Positions 23,982 to 33,932 of a stretch of DNA of 64,000 nucleotides are shown here, one piece after another. How positions within the stretch are numbered: position 1 is the stretch's first letter; every line of letters starts with the position of its first letter. The translations under genes and the position numbers were made by a program. The notes beneath the pieces are model-generated. The model had not been told where the DNA came from and did not search any database. It saw only the letters and a list, made by a program, of their open reading frames with translations. Origin of the DNA: RGIG8124 sp045130665 (GTDB lineage: Bacteria > Bacillota > Clostridia > Christensenellales > CAG-917); the NCBI GenBank assembly GCA_045130665.1, contig JBGUQC010000004.1:248001-312000 (forward strand), given 5' to 3'.

Positions 23982-24573
23982 AATTCCCTCTTCTCTTTAT
24001 GATTAGCGCAATTGCTATGGCTATTACTAATACTACTATTGCACAGGCAATTAGTATTGAATACCAAGCTGCGCTATTTTGATATACTCTGCTCAAGTGA
24101 ATTACCATTTCGCCATCGTTCAATTCGTATGTATGAATATAATACGAACCTCTCATGGTTACTACTCCATCACTTTGAGTAGATTTGTAAAGTGTAGCAT
24201 ACTCAAACTTGAAATTCAAGTTTTCATAGTAAATTTCGTCATGATTTCTTACCTCAGATGTGAATATCTCATCCGTCTTTTCATAAAAATAAGATCCATC
24301 AAAGGTATATGTTGTATATGATTTCTTGTAAAAGACCCCGTTAGAAGCACTAAAACTATCAACACTTGCCGATGTTTTAATGTTTGAATCGTTCTCATTT
24401 GTTAACATAATAACAGCAGTTACTTCACTCGCTTCTTTGTTATATTGAAAACCACTTACATAAGCATATAAACTTTCATCTGGTTCATCACAAGAAACTG
24501 CTATCACTAAGATAATGCTGAGTAGCATTACCGCGATTATAGTTAAACAAATTGTCTTAAAGGTTCTATTCAT
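23965..24573 (-). CDS. Two-helix membrane-anchored protein, possible lipoprotein
   Basis: 202 residues, no family recognised. The N-terminal helix (about 8-26) ends in IAVSC, a plausible lipobox Cys. A Ser/Thr/Tyr-rich outside domain of about 140 residues follows. A second long helix (about 168-191) and a basic KRRGNYAKKE tail end the protein inside. So the middle domain should be displayed outside, held at both ends. Overlaps pepF by 8 nt and dnaB by 17 nt, so it is part of the operon. Confidence 0.75.
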   Translation of the reverse strand: MNRTFKTICLTIIAVMLLSIILVIAVSCDEPDESLYAYVSGFQYNKEASEVTAVIMLTNENDSNIKTSASVDSFSASNGVFYKKSYTTYTFDGSYFYEKTDEIFTSEVRNHDEIYYENLNFKFEYATLYKSTQSDGVVTMRGSYYIHTYELNDGEMVIHLSRVYQNSAAWYSILIACAIVVLVIAIAIALIIKRRGNYAKKE

Positions 24574-26338
24574 CTTTCATTAATTCATTGAGTGTATCTG
24601 CAAATTCCTTCATTGCCTTCTTGAATGGTTCTTCAGAAGTTAAATCAACATCTGCAAGTTTTAATATTTCAAGAGGTGGAAGTGTACATCCTGCACTTAA
24701 GAATTTTTTGTACTTTTCAAAATACTTTTCCCCGTATTTTAATAGGTTTGTTGCAATAGATACTGCGGCAGTAATGCCTGTTGCATACTTGTATACATAG
24801 AAACTCGTATAGAAATGTGGGATTCTTGCCCATTCATACTTGATTAAGTCTGAGCTTATCTTTGCACCATAATATTTCTTGTTGAGTTTATAGTATTCAT
24901 CAGATAAATACTCTGCTGTTAGTGGTATTCCCTTTTCAACAGCGGTATGAGCAATCAATTCAAACTCTGCAAATTGTGTTTGTCTAAATAAAGTTGTCCT
25001 AAACATTTCAAGATAATAGCAAAGTAGATATTTTCTCATATCTCCCTTTGCACTCTTTAGTAAATGCTTAAGTAACAATACTTCGTTAACAGTAGATGCT
25101 ATCTCAGCAACAAAGATCTTATAGTCTGCTTTTTCCTCACATTGGTTGAGGTTTGAATAATATGAGTGCATTGAGTGGCCAAGTTCATGAGCAATTGTGA
25201 ATACATCATGTGTTGTGCCGTTGAAGTTAAGCAATACAAATGGGTGTACACCATAGCATCCCCAAGAGTATGCACCACTCCTCTTTCCTTTGTTCTCATA
25301 TACGTCTATCCAGCCCTCCTCAAAAGCACTTGCAAGTATGTCCGAATATTCCTTTCCCATAACTTTAAGTGCCGATTTGACCAAATAAACCGCATTTTTA
25401 TATGAATATTTTACGTTCTGTGATTGAATTAGAGGTACATAAATATCGTACATTTCAGGGTCTTTTACACCCAATACTTTGCACTTGTAATCTATGTATT
25501 TATGCAATGCTTTAGTGCCACTATTCACTGCCTTAATTAAGTTCTCATAACAAACGGATGGTACTTCTTCATAATATAAAGATGCATCCATGCAAGTATT
25601 GAATTTTCTTATTTTTGCATAGAACCAGTCTGTCTTACAATTGCCATCATATACTGCAGCAAGCGTATTTATGTGGTCCTTGAAAGCGTTGAACATAGAT
25701 TCGAAGGCAGCTTTTCTAACATCTCTATTCTCGTTCATCATGAGTACTGAATACATACCATGAGACATCTCAACTTCCTTTCCATCCACCATAACTGGTT
25801 TGAATTTAATGTCTGCATTATCAAACATACCAAAGACATTAGAAGGCGTTCCAGCAAATGATCCTATCTCACTTAAGATACTTTCCTCTGCTTTAGATAA
25901 TATCTTTGCCTTGTCTCTTATAATGTGCTTGAATAACAATGAGTAATCTTCAAACTTCTTATCATTGGCTAAAGCTTCTAGCTTTTCCACAGATAATTCG
26001 TTAATCTCAGGCATAATGAAACTTTGTGCTGAAGATAACATGACACCTAATTGGTCTACTCTGTTATCCATTGCTTGATACATGCTTACTCTCGTATCTT
26101 CATCTTTACGCATGTGCGCGTATTGATAAATGTGAGATAAATCATGACCAACCTTAGTGCATTTTTGTAAGCACTCAAGGAGCATATCATCATCGTTTAA
26201 TTTGCCGGAGTATTTAGAAAACTCTGGAATGGATGCTTTAATCTCTTCAAATATCTCTTCCCATCTTTCATTACTTGGGCAGATATCTTCAAGATGCCAT
26301 TTAAAATTGGCATTTATTTGAGAACGATTCTTTGGCAT
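24566..26338 (-). CDS. pepF: Oligoendopeptidase F (M3 family)
   Basis: 590 residues, full length. Zinc site HELGHSMHSYYSN near residue 387 with the second-ligand Glu region AEIASTVNEVLL after it; N-terminal FKWHLEDICPSNERWEEIF is typical of PepF. It is a cytoplasmic metallopeptidase for oligopeptides of roughly 6-17 residues. Lies 9 nt behind the DUF1846 gene. Confidence 0.95.
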   Translation of the reverse strand: MPKNRSQINANFKWHLEDICPSNERWEEIFEEIKASIPEFSKYSGKLNDDDMLLECLQKCTKVGHDLSHIYQYAHMRKDEDTRVSMYQAMDNRVDQLGVMLSSAQSFIMPEINELSVEKLEALANDKKFEDYSLLFKHIIRDKAKILSKAEESILSEIGSFAGTPSNVFGMFDNADIKFKPVMVDGKEVEMSHGMYSVLMMNENRDVRKAAFESMFNAFKDHINTLAAVYDGNCKTDWFYAKIRKFNTCMDASLYYEEVPSVCYENLIKAVNSGTKALHKYIDYKCKVLGVKDPEMYDIYVPLIQSQNVKYSYKNAVYLVKSALKVMGKEYSDILASAFEEGWIDVYENKGKRSGAYSWGCYGVHPFVLLNFNGTTHDVFTIAHELGHSMHSYYSNLNQCEEKADYKIFVAEIASTVNEVLLLKHLLKSAKGDMRKYLLCYYLEMFRTTLFRQTQFAEFELIAHTAVEKGIPLTAEYLSDEYYKLNKKYYGAKISSDLIKYEWARIPHFYTSFYVYKYATGITAAVSIATNLLKYGEKYFEKYKKFLSAGCTLPPLEILKLADVDLTSEEPFKKAMKEFADTLNELMKDE

Positions 26339-26347
26339 ATTAACCTC

Positions 26348-27832
26348 TTAGAAACTGAATAAGTTATTGTCTGCGAATACTGGTTCAGTTGTTATATTTA
26401 CGCCCATTTGTTTCAATGGTGCCTCATCTGATTTACCTAACATTCTGGATGAATGGGCTTCACATCCTTGTAACTTCTTTAGACAGTCCATTGCTCTTGC
26501 TGCCTTAACATCTGTTGCGGCACAAATAGATAATGAAAGCAATGCTTCCTCTAAAGATAATGTGTTGTACTTTTGGTGAAGAACTTTGTTCTTAAGATCT
26601 AAGATAGGCCCAATGACATATGGTGAGATTAACTTCATATCATCTGGAATGTCTGCTAGCTCTTTAACAGCGTTAAATACACAAGCTGCAGAAGCAGATA
26701 ATAATTCCGTTTGTCTTCCTGTTACAATCTTGCCATTGTCTAATTGAATAGCCATTGCTGCATCTCCATCATGATCTTCACTCTTTTGCAATGCTGCACC
26801 AATAACTGTTCTATTGGATGGATTAATTCCCATACGAGACATTAAGTATTCAAGTCTAGATACTGTTGCCTCACTTGTTTGACCTAACTTAACATCGCAT
26901 AATGCTTTGTAATAACGTCTAATGGTTTCCATTTTGGAAGCTTCTCTACATGCTTCATCGTCAACTATGCAGTATCCTGCCATGTTTACGCCCATATCTG
27001 TTGGAGATTGGTAAACCTTGTCACTGCCTGTAATTCTAGAGAGTATCGTTCTAACTACTGGGAAGACCTCTAAGTCTCTGTTGTAGTTAACAGTAGGAAT
27101 TCCATATGCTGCAAGGTGGAAGTTATCTATTTGGTTAACGTCTTGTAAGTCTGCAGTTGCAGCTTCATATGCAATGTTTACTGGGTGATCTAAAGGCAAA
27201 TTCCAAATTGGGAATGTTTCGAATTTAGCATATCCTGCTTTTCTTCCCATTTTGAACTCGTGGTATAGTTGGTTAAGACATAGTGCAAGTTTTCCACTTC
27301 CTGGGCCTGGTGCTGTAACAACAACAAGTGGTCTTGTGGTTTCAATATAATCGTTTGCGCCATAACCTTCATCACTTAAGATTGTGTCATAGTCGTTTGG
27401 ATAACCCTTTGTTGCCGTGTGAATATGTACCTTAATTCCCCTGTTTTCAAGCTTTCTGCAGTATGCATCAACAACAGATTGGCCGTGGTATAAAGAAATA
27501 CATACGCTGTTAATTAAAACGCCTGTTGCAGAGATATTGTCTATTAATCTTTCTACTTCTGCACCATATGTAATACCAAAGTCTGCTCTGGTCTTATTCT
27601 TTTCAATATCGTTTGCATTGATGCAAATAATAAGCTCTGCTTTATCCTTAAGTTTTTGTAATAACTTAATCTTTGCAGCCTTATCAAAACCAGGTAAAAC
27701 TCTTGCAGCATGTAAGTCATCAAATAACTTGCCGCCGAATTCTAGATAGAGTTTGTCAAATTTGCTTATTCTTTCAAGAATATGCTCGGATTGCTTCTCC
27801 ATGTACATTTTGCTATCGAAACCTTTTTTCAT
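26348..27832 (-). CDS. DUF1846 family protein
   Basis: 494 residues. The N-terminal KKGFDSKMYMEKQSEHIL, the YGAEVERLIDN segment and VVTAPGPGSGKLALCLNQLYHE with a P-loop-like GPGSGK are characteristic of DUF1846 (UPF0371). Function is unknown; structures of the family show a nucleotide-binding-like fold. It is full length and sits 18 nt after the topoisomerase A gene. Cytoplasmic by sequence. Confidence 0.9.
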   Translation of the reverse strand: MKKGFDSKMYMEKQSEHILERISKFDKLYLEFGGKLFDDLHAARVLPGFDKAAKIKLLQKLKDKAELIICINANDIEKNKTRADFGITYGAEVERLIDNISATGVLINSVCISLYHGQSVVDAYCRKLENRGIKVHIHTATKGYPNDYDTILSDEGYGANDYIETTRPLVVVTAPGPGSGKLALCLNQLYHEFKMGRKAGYAKFETFPIWNLPLDHPVNIAYEAATADLQDVNQIDNFHLAAYGIPTVNYNRDLEVFPVVRTILSRITGSDKVYQSPTDMGVNMAGYCIVDDEACREASKMETIRRYYKALCDVKLGQTSEATVSRLEYLMSRMGINPSNRTVIGAALQKSEDHDGDAAMAIQLDNGKIVTGRQTELLSASAACVFNAVKELADIPDDMKLISPYVIGPILDLKNKVLHQKYNTLSLEEALLSLSICAATDVKAARAMDCLKKLQGCEAHSSRMLGKSDEAPLKQMGVNITTEPVFADNNLFSF

Positions 27833-27850
27833 AATCTATACCCTCAAAAA

Positions 27851-30289
27851 TTAATTTTCCTTTTGTTCTAGTGAAATAACTGTGTCTATTCCACCTTTAA
27901 ATAATTTCTTGCCTTTTGTTGTTCTTGTATCAATTGGGATATCCTCTGTGTTAACAACAGATACACTTTCATCAGGAAGTACAAATGCTAAATCATATGG
28001 CATCTTTACAAATCCTATCCATGAAACTACTGAGTCGGCGATTTCAACAATCTTTACACCCTTAAGATATCTGCCTGTTTCATCCAATGTACAAGCAATT
28101 ACTCTCTTAACGTGTCCTGCTGATGTTGTAACAAGGATTTCTCCCTCTTCTTCTATTTGTCCACCGAATACTACATAGTCTCCATCATTGAGCTTAATAC
28201 CGTTTACACCTTGTGCTCTTCTACCATGTACTGGTATTTGATCTATAGCATAAACTAAGCATTGTCCTTGTGCGGTTACTTGTAATATCTTTCTATCTTC
28301 TTGAACTAATTCAACATTGATAAGTTCATCTTTTTCAACGAGGTTAAGCGCTGGTGCATAACTATTGGTTGAGATGTAATCATTAATATCACTCATCTTA
28401 GCCATACCATTTCTTGTAAAGAATACAAATCTTCCAACTGGTGTAGATGGGAAGAATATTACCTTAACAAACTTCTCGCCAGGCTTTCCTTCTCTGTTAA
28501 TTTGGTTAACAACTCCGCCTTTATCAGACCACTTCTTGTCTGGTAAATCATTAATATCAACTCTAATGAAGTTACCTTGATCTGTGAATGCAAACAATGT
28601 TCCCTTGTTATTAACAGTAATTGCTTGAACTGGAACGTTCTTCTTGTTGAATCCAGCAGTATTCTTAATACCTGTTGAATAACTCTTTTGAGAAATAAGC
28701 TTGATTGCGCCTGTAGTATCTAATACAAGCACGCCATCTCTATATGCAATACTTTCTTCAGCTGTTGGTACTGAAGCCATATCTTGTGCCTCTTCTACAC
28801 CCATAATTGTGGATGCTCTTCCAACCGCCATTCTCTTCTTGATATCGAGTAATTCTTCTTTAACAACACTGTATTGACGTCTTGTTGAACCTAATACTTG
28901 CTCGTAATATGCAATCTTCTTTTCTAATTCTGCAAGTTCGTTTTGAATTGTCTCAACCTCAAGATGTGTTAAAGACTTCAATCTCATATCTACGATTGCT
29001 TGAGCTTGGTCATCATCTAAGGAATATCTTTCTCTTAATGCTTGCTTTGCTTTAGTTGTAGATTCACTTGCTTTAATGATTTGGATTACTTCGTCAATAT
29101 TTTGAATTGCAATGATTAATCCTCTTAAAATGTTTGCTCTTGCCTTAGCTGCCTTGAGATTGTATGTTGTTCTGCGAACAATAATCTTCTTTTGGTATTC
29201 AATGTAATTAGAAAGAATACCCTTTAAAGACAATAACTCTGGTTTACCATTTGCAATAGCATACATATTGTAATTGTAATTAACTTGTAGCTTGGTCTTC
29301 TTAAGAAGGAATGCAATAATCTTATCTACGTTTGCATCCTTTCTGCACTTAATTACACCACGAATGCCTTGTTTATCTGATTCATCTACGACATCTATGA
29401 TGTCATTGAGTATGTCTTTGTTCTTTTCCTTAAGGTCTGCAATAGAAACAAGTAATTGTTGCTTGTTTACCATGTAAGGAACTTCTGTAATGACAATATT
29501 CTTCTTACCGTTGTTCTCTGTTTCTAAATGATAACGAGAACGAATAATAATCTTGCCTCTTCCTGTTTCATAAATAGACTCTAAACTATCTACTGGAATA
29601 ATGAATCCTCCTGTTGGGAAGTCTGGACCTGGCATATATTTAAGTAATTCTGCTGTTGTAATCTTTGGCTCGTCTATTAAAGCAATAGTTGCATTAATTG
29701 CCTCGGATAAATTGTGTGTTGGAATATCTGTTGAAATACCAACTGCAATACCTGTTGTGCCATTAACAAGAAGATTTGGGAATCTACATGGAAGTGTTGT
29801 TGGTTCTTCTCTACTATCATCGAAGTTTGGAATCCAATCAACAGTATCTTTATCAATGTCTCTAAGAACCTCTTGAGCAAGTAAATTCATTCTTGCTTCT
29901 GTATAACGATATGCCGCTGGTGGGTCTCCATCTATTGAACCGAAGTTACCATGTCCATCTATTAAAGGCATTCTCAATGAGAATGGTTGTGCCATTCTTA
30001 CTAATGCATCATAAACAGATGTATCACCATGTGGGTGGAACTTACCTAAAACATCACCAACAATTGCAGCACACTTCTTGTGTGGCTTCTCATAAGTATA
30101 GCCTGCCTCATACATTGCATAAAGAATTCTTCTTTGTACAGGCTTAAGACCATCTTCTACTCTAGGAAGTGCTCTATCTAGAATAACACTTTCTGCATAA
30201 GGCAACATGCTGTTATGCAAAACGTCTTCAAATACCACATCAATTATCTTATTCAAAGGTTGAATTGGTTGTTCTTGTTTTTTAGCCAT
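27851..30289 (-). CDS. parC: Type IIA topoisomerase subunit A (ParC/GyrA)
   Basis: 812 residues. The breakage-reunion domain has EDGLKPVQRRILYAMYEAG, the quinolone region HPHGDTSVYDALVRMAQ and the active-site Tyr in AAYRYTEARM. The C-terminal beta-pinwheel has FTDQGN and GRRAQGVNGI blades. I see no canonical QRRGGKG gyrA box, and GDPPAA is ParC-like, so topoisomerase IV is favoured over gyrase, but not proven. At the E. coli GyrA Ser83 equivalent there is Thr, Asp87 is kept. It cuts DNA together with the B subunit encoded 3 nt upstream. Confidence 0.88.
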   Translation of the reverse strand: MAKKQEQPIQPLNKIIDVVFEDVLHNSMLPYAESVILDRALPRVEDGLKPVQRRILYAMYEAGYTYEKPHKKCAAIVGDVLGKFHPHGDTSVYDALVRMAQPFSLRMPLIDGHGNFGSIDGDPPAAYRYTEARMNLLAQEVLRDIDKDTVDWIPNFDDSREEPTTLPCRFPNLLVNGTTGIAVGISTDIPTHNLSEAINATIALIDEPKITTAELLKYMPGPDFPTGGFIIPVDSLESIYETGRGKIIIRSRYHLETENNGKKNIVITEVPYMVNKQQLLVSIADLKEKNKDILNDIIDVVDESDKQGIRGVIKCRKDANVDKIIAFLLKKTKLQVNYNYNMYAIANGKPELLSLKGILSNYIEYQKKIIVRRTTYNLKAAKARANILRGLIIAIQNIDEVIQIIKASESTTKAKQALRERYSLDDDQAQAIVDMRLKSLTHLEVETIQNELAELEKKIAYYEQVLGSTRRQYSVVKEELLDIKKRMAVGRASTIMGVEEAQDMASVPTAEESIAYRDGVLVLDTTGAIKLISQKSYSTGIKNTAGFNKKNVPVQAITVNNKGTLFAFTDQGNFIRVDINDLPDKKWSDKGGVVNQINREGKPGEKFVKVIFFPSTPVGRFVFFTRNGMAKMSDINDYISTNSYAPALNLVEKDELINVELVQEDRKILQVTAQGQCLVYAIDQIPVHGRRAQGVNGIKLNDGDYVVFGGQIEEEGEILVTTSAGHVKRVIACTLDETGRYLKGVKIVEIADSVVSWIGFVKMPYDLAFVLPDESVSVVNTEDIPIDTRTTKGKKLFKGGIDTVISLEQKEN

Positions 30290-30292
30290 ATA

Positions 30293-32275
30293 TTATTCCC
30301 CCTTCTCCTCGTCTATTTGGAAAGTGTCTAACTTGTTGAAATCTGCATATTGATAAATGTAATCCTTTCTAATGTTACTTTCGTCTCCCATTAAAATGGT
30401 TATTCTCTTATCTGCTGCAGCTGCATCTTCAACAGTGACTCTTGTTAAATTTCTCTTATATGGATCCATTGCTGTTTCCGCTAATTGCTCTGCGTTCATT
30501 TCACCTAATCCCTTGAAACGTTGAAGCTTTGTGTTCTTGCCCATTTCTTTTTGTGCAATTTCAAGCGCTTCATCATCAAAGCAATATCTAATTTCGTTAT
30601 TCTTTTGAAGTCTATAAAGTGGTGGCATACCAATGTAAAGGTGTCCATCTGTAACTAGCTGACGCATATATCTAAAGAAGAATGTCATGAGCAATGATCT
30701 AATATGTGCTCCATCATCATCAGCATCTGCAAGAATAATAACTTTATTGAACTTAAGATTTTCAATATTGAAGTTTGGATCAATGCCTGTTCCTAATGCA
30801 GATATAATTGTTGAAATTTCTTCGTTTTCAAGTATTTTATCTAAAGATGTTTTTTCAACATTTAATGGTTTACCTCTTAAAGGTAATATTGCTTGGAATG
30901 CTCTATCTCTAGCTTGCTTTGCACTACCACCTGCAGACTTACCTTCAACTATGAATAATTCGTTGATCTCTGCATTCCTTCCAGAACATGCTGCAAGTTT
31001 TCCAACAAGGTTTAATGAATTTAAATCATTCTGTTTTCTAGATAAAGCTTTTGCTCTCTTTGCAGCTTCTCTTGTCTTAGCAGCCCCAAGTGCTTTTTGA
31101 ACTATTTTTTCTGCAGTAGATTTAAAGCCTCTAGAATTAACGAGTTCAGATAATTTGCTTGTTACAATAGAGTCTACCTTTGGTCTAACTTCAGGGTTAC
31201 CAAGTTTTTGCTTTGTTTGTCCTTCAAATTGAACATCTTGCATTTTAACTGTAATAACGGCTACCAAACCTTCTCTAAAGTCATCACCTAAAAGATTGTC
31301 TTGTTTATCTTTTAAGAGTTTATTGTCTCTAGCATAGTCATTAAAGACCTTCGTTAATGCACTCTTGAAACCAACCTCATGAGTGCCACCTTCTGGTGTT
31401 GGTATGTTATTAACATAAGAATAAATTTCCTCTGAATAACCTGTTGTATGTTGGAATGCAACAGCAACTTCAAACTTGTCTTCTTTGGATTCTAAATATA
31501 ATGGCTTATCATATAAAACTTGTCTTCCATCATTAAGATATTGAACATAGTCTGCAATACCGCCACTGTATTTGAAAACATCATGTCTATCTGTACCGCC
31601 ATCTAATGGCATTCTATTATCATCTAAAATAACCGTGACACCACGATTGAGATATGCTATCTTTCTAGCTCTATCTGCTATCTTTTGGTATATAAATTTT
31701 TCATCCTTGAATACTCTTGGATCTGGTTTAAAAGTTACTTTTGTTCCTCTTTCCTTTGTCTTGCCTACTAATGTTAAAGGAGTTTTAACTTGTCCGGATT
31801 TAATTTTACCGCTTGCAAGTGCAAAAGAATGGAACTCTGCTCTATATAAATTGCCATCTCTACCAACTTCAACATTACACCATTCGGATAATGCGTTGGT
31901 AACAGATGCACCTACACCGTGTAATCCACCGGAGAATCCATATTCACTATTATCAAATTTTCCACCAGCATGGAGGACTGTGAATACAACTTCTACACCA
32001 GAGATCTTTAACTTTGGATGTTTGTCTACTGGAATTCCTCTTCCATTATCTGTAACACGAGCAACATTGTCGTCTAACAATTCAATGTGTATAGTATCAC
32101 CATAACCATTAGATACTTCATCTACACCGTTGTCTATGATTTCCCAAAGAATATGATGGAGACCATTACTTCCAGTTCCACCAATATACATACCTGGACG
32201 CTTTCTAACAGCATCTAATCCTTCTAAAACCTGGATTTTCCCAGCATCGTAATTGTCTTTTAAATCTTTTGCCAT
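30293..32275 (-). CDS. parE: Type IIA topoisomerase subunit B (ParE/GyrB)
   Basis: 660 residues, compact Bacillota form. GHKL ATPase motifs: EIIDNGVDE, DNGRGIPV, GGLHGVGASV; TOPRIM: VEGKSAGGSAKQARDR, PLRGKPLNVEK, ILADADDDGAHI; then KLQRFKGLGEMNAEQL. It supplies ATP hydrolysis and the metal site for strand passage. Odd: the conserved EGDSA reads EGKSA (codon AAG), Lys for Asp; the catalytic Glu is kept and the DxD is present. AGGAAG precedes the ATG. First gene of the operon that ends with dnaB. Confidence 0.9.
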   Translation of the reverse strand: MAKDLKDNYDAGKIQVLEGLDAVRKRPGMYIGGTGSNGLHHILWEIIDNGVDEVSNGYGDTIHIELLDDNVARVTDNGRGIPVDKHPKLKISGVEVVFTVLHAGGKFDNSEYGFSGGLHGVGASVTNALSEWCNVEVGRDGNLYRAEFHSFALASGKIKSGQVKTPLTLVGKTKERGTKVTFKPDPRVFKDEKFIYQKIADRARKIAYLNRGVTVILDDNRMPLDGGTDRHDVFKYSGGIADYVQYLNDGRQVLYDKPLYLESKEDKFEVAVAFQHTTGYSEEIYSYVNNIPTPEGGTHEVGFKSALTKVFNDYARDNKLLKDKQDNLLGDDFREGLVAVITVKMQDVQFEGQTKQKLGNPEVRPKVDSIVTSKLSELVNSRGFKSTAEKIVQKALGAAKTREAAKRAKALSRKQNDLNSLNLVGKLAACSGRNAEINELFIVEGKSAGGSAKQARDRAFQAILPLRGKPLNVEKTSLDKILENEEISTIISALGTGIDPNFNIENLKFNKVIILADADDDGAHIRSLLMTFFFRYMRQLVTDGHLYIGMPPLYRLQKNNEIRYCFDDEALEIAQKEMGKNTKLQRFKGLGEMNAEQLAETAMDPYKRNLTRVTVEDAAAADKRITILMGDESNIRKDYIYQYADFNKLDTFQIDEEKGE

Positions 32276-32309
32276 TTTTACTTCCTAAAGTGTTAAATAA
32301 TTATATAAA

Positions 32310-32338
32310 ATTATAGCATAATTTTTGATATAATTAAA
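32310..32338 (-). promoter_or_regulatory. Probable promoter of the parE-dnaB operon
   Basis: On the minus strand TTTAAT (32333-32338), 17 nt, TATAAT (32310-32315); the -35 is weak. Confidence 0.5.
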
Positions 32339-32411
32339 AGACTTTTACCACAAAAAGTTGTATTTTTTTATAAACCAAAACACAACATATAGTATTTAGC
32401 GAAGTTTTAAG

Positions 32412-32460
32412 GCAAATAAAAAAACCACCCTAAATGTAGGTTTTACAAATAGAGTGGTTT
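32412..32460 (-). terminator. Intrinsic terminator of the 32478 hydrolase gene
   Basis: AAACCAC at 32422-32428 pairs with GTGGTTT at 32454-32460, extended inward by three to four pairs; the minus strand continues with TTTTATTTG. Confidence 0.8.
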
Positions 32461-32477
32461 AGAATGCTACTTTTTAA

Positions 32478-33392
32478 TTATTTTGCTGCTTTTTCTACAA
32501 AATAATTTGCTGCTGAAAGCATATCTGCATAAACTTCTTCTTTATTTGTTTCATTAAGAATTTCATGTCTTGCATCTGGATATAATTTGATTTCAACATC
32601 CTCTACACCAAGTTGTTTATACATGTTGTAAAGAGCTGTTGTGCTCTTGCCTTGTGAACCAACTGGATCTTTTGCACCTGAGAAGATACGAATCTTTGCA
32701 TCTTTTGAGATGTGTGCAAGATTTTCCTTTTGATACATATTTCCAAGACCATCCATGAAGAACTTGAAGAATGCGTTAGACATAACTACACCACACCATG
32801 GATCTGCAATATATTTCTTGTTGCTTTCAATGTCTCTGCTTAACCATGCAAAATCTCCATCTGCTGCAAATGGTTTATTGTATGAACCAAATGAGAGTTT
32901 ATCCATTGTTGATCCTGGCTCTTTTGCGTTCTTTTCAGAATAAATCATGTTTGCAACTAACTTACCAACTGCTGGTAATAATCCTGCCATCTTTGCAGAA
33001 CCACTTAAAATAACACCACATGCTGGTCCATTTAATTCAATATAGCGTTGGCTTAAGAAACTACCATAGCTGTGTCCAATGAGAACAAGTGGTAAATTGT
33101 ATTTTGCAATTAACATCTTGGAAATTTCAAGTAAGTCTTGTGCTGTATCTTCGAAAATATTTCCATCTTGATAACCTACATGGTCCTCTGCTGTTGCACC
33201 ATGTGCTCTATGGTCATCTGCGAATACGATATATCCATTAGCATTTAAATATTGTGCAAATGCATCGTATCTTTGTGCGTGTTCTGCCATACCATGTGAA
33301 ATTTGTACAACGCCTTTAGCATCTTTTACGTCATCCCATAGGTAGCATGTTAATTCTAATCCATCAAAACTCTTAAATTTTTCAGTTTTCAT
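32478..33392 (-). CDS. Alpha/beta hydrolase, monoacylglycerol lipase / lysophospholipase-like
   Basis: 304 residues. Hydrolase_4-type features: ISHGMAEHAQRYDAFAQYL near the N terminus, DDHRAHGAT, the nucleophile GHSYGSFLSQ, the acid in SGAKDPVGSQG and the His in YPDARHEILNE. It should cleave monoacylglycerols or lysophospholipids in the cytoplasm. Own promoter (33432-33461), GGGAG ribosome site and terminator, so it is monocistronic. Confidence 0.92.
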   Translation of the reverse strand: MKTEKFKSFDGLELTCYLWDDVKDAKGVVQISHGMAEHAQRYDAFAQYLNANGYIVFADDHRAHGATAEDHVGYQDGNIFEDTAQDLLEISKMLIAKYNLPLVLIGHSYGSFLSQRYIELNGPACGVILSGSAKMAGLLPAVGKLVANMIYSEKNAKEPGSTMDKLSFGSYNKPFAADGDFAWLSRDIESNKKYIADPWCGVVMSNAFFKFFMDGLGNMYQKENLAHISKDAKIRIFSGAKDPVGSQGKSTTALYNMYKQLGVEDVEIKLYPDARHEILNETNKEEVYADMLSAANYFVEKAAK

Positions 33393-33431
33393 AATGTTTC
33401 TCCCAAAAATAAAGTTATTTTACTGCCAATA

Positions 33432-33461
33432 ATTATATCAAAAAATACAACTAATAGTAAA
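33432..33461 (-). promoter_or_regulatory. Sigma-A promoter of the 32478 hydrolase gene
   Basis: On the minus strand TTTACT (33456-33461), 18 nt, TATAAT (33432-33437). Confidence 0.65.
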
Positions 33462-33475
33462 TACCTTATCCAAAG

Positions 33476-33504
33476 TTGATTTTTTTAATTCGAATTTGTA
33501 TAAT
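33476..33504 (+). promoter_or_regulatory. Sigma-A promoter of the 33524 gene
   Basis: TTGATT (33476-33481), 17 nt, TATAAT (33499-33504), followed by TTAGGAGA and ATG 33524. Confidence 0.8.
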
Positions 33505-33523
33505 TTTGAGTTAGGAGACAATT

Positions 33524-33931
33524 ATGGCAAAAACAAAAGTAGCTTCAGAAAAAGAATTAACACCTAAGCAAAAGAAAGAGAAAGAACAACTCAAAAAAAG
33601 AAGAAAAAATCAGGCTATCGTTTTGATTATTTCTACAGTTATCGTTTGGGGTGCAATTGCTTTATTCATAGTTGGCCTATTATATGCATATCTTCCTTCA
33701 ATGGTTGCAAAAACAGGATCAACTATTTCCCTTCTTAGATGGATATTCTTGGCATCCACTGCTGGACTTGCTGGCGGAGTTATAATTACTGCATTCTGCG
33801 CAAACGGGATTAAACCACTAGGAAGATTAGACCTAGCATTTGGATTTATTGCATTCGTATTTAGTTTGGGATATTGGTTAATTTCTTTATTCTTCTATGC
33901 GATACTTCCAAACTTCGCAACATTCGCATAA
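33524..33931 (+). CDS. Small membrane protein with basic N-terminal coil
   Basis: 135 residues, not recognised. Residues 1-30 are strongly charged and basic (TPKQKKEKEQLKKRRKN), then three hydrophobic helices at about 31-55, 69-91 and 103-130. The charged start would stay in the cytoplasm. Good promoter and ribosome site show it is a real gene. It converges on the eetB-like gene with a 1-nt gap. Confidence 0.75.
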   Translation: MAKTKVASEKELTPKQKKEKEQLKKRRKNQAIVLIISTVIVWGAIALFIVGLLYAYLPSMVAKTGSTISLLRWIFLASTAGLAGGVIITAFCANGIKPLGRLDLAFGFIAFVFSLGYWLISLFFYAILPNFATFA

Positions 33932-33932
33932 A

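Noticed and set aside
32276..32477. Small gene between parE and the hydrolase gene
   Set aside because: No frame with a ribosome site; the stretch holds a promoter and a terminator only.
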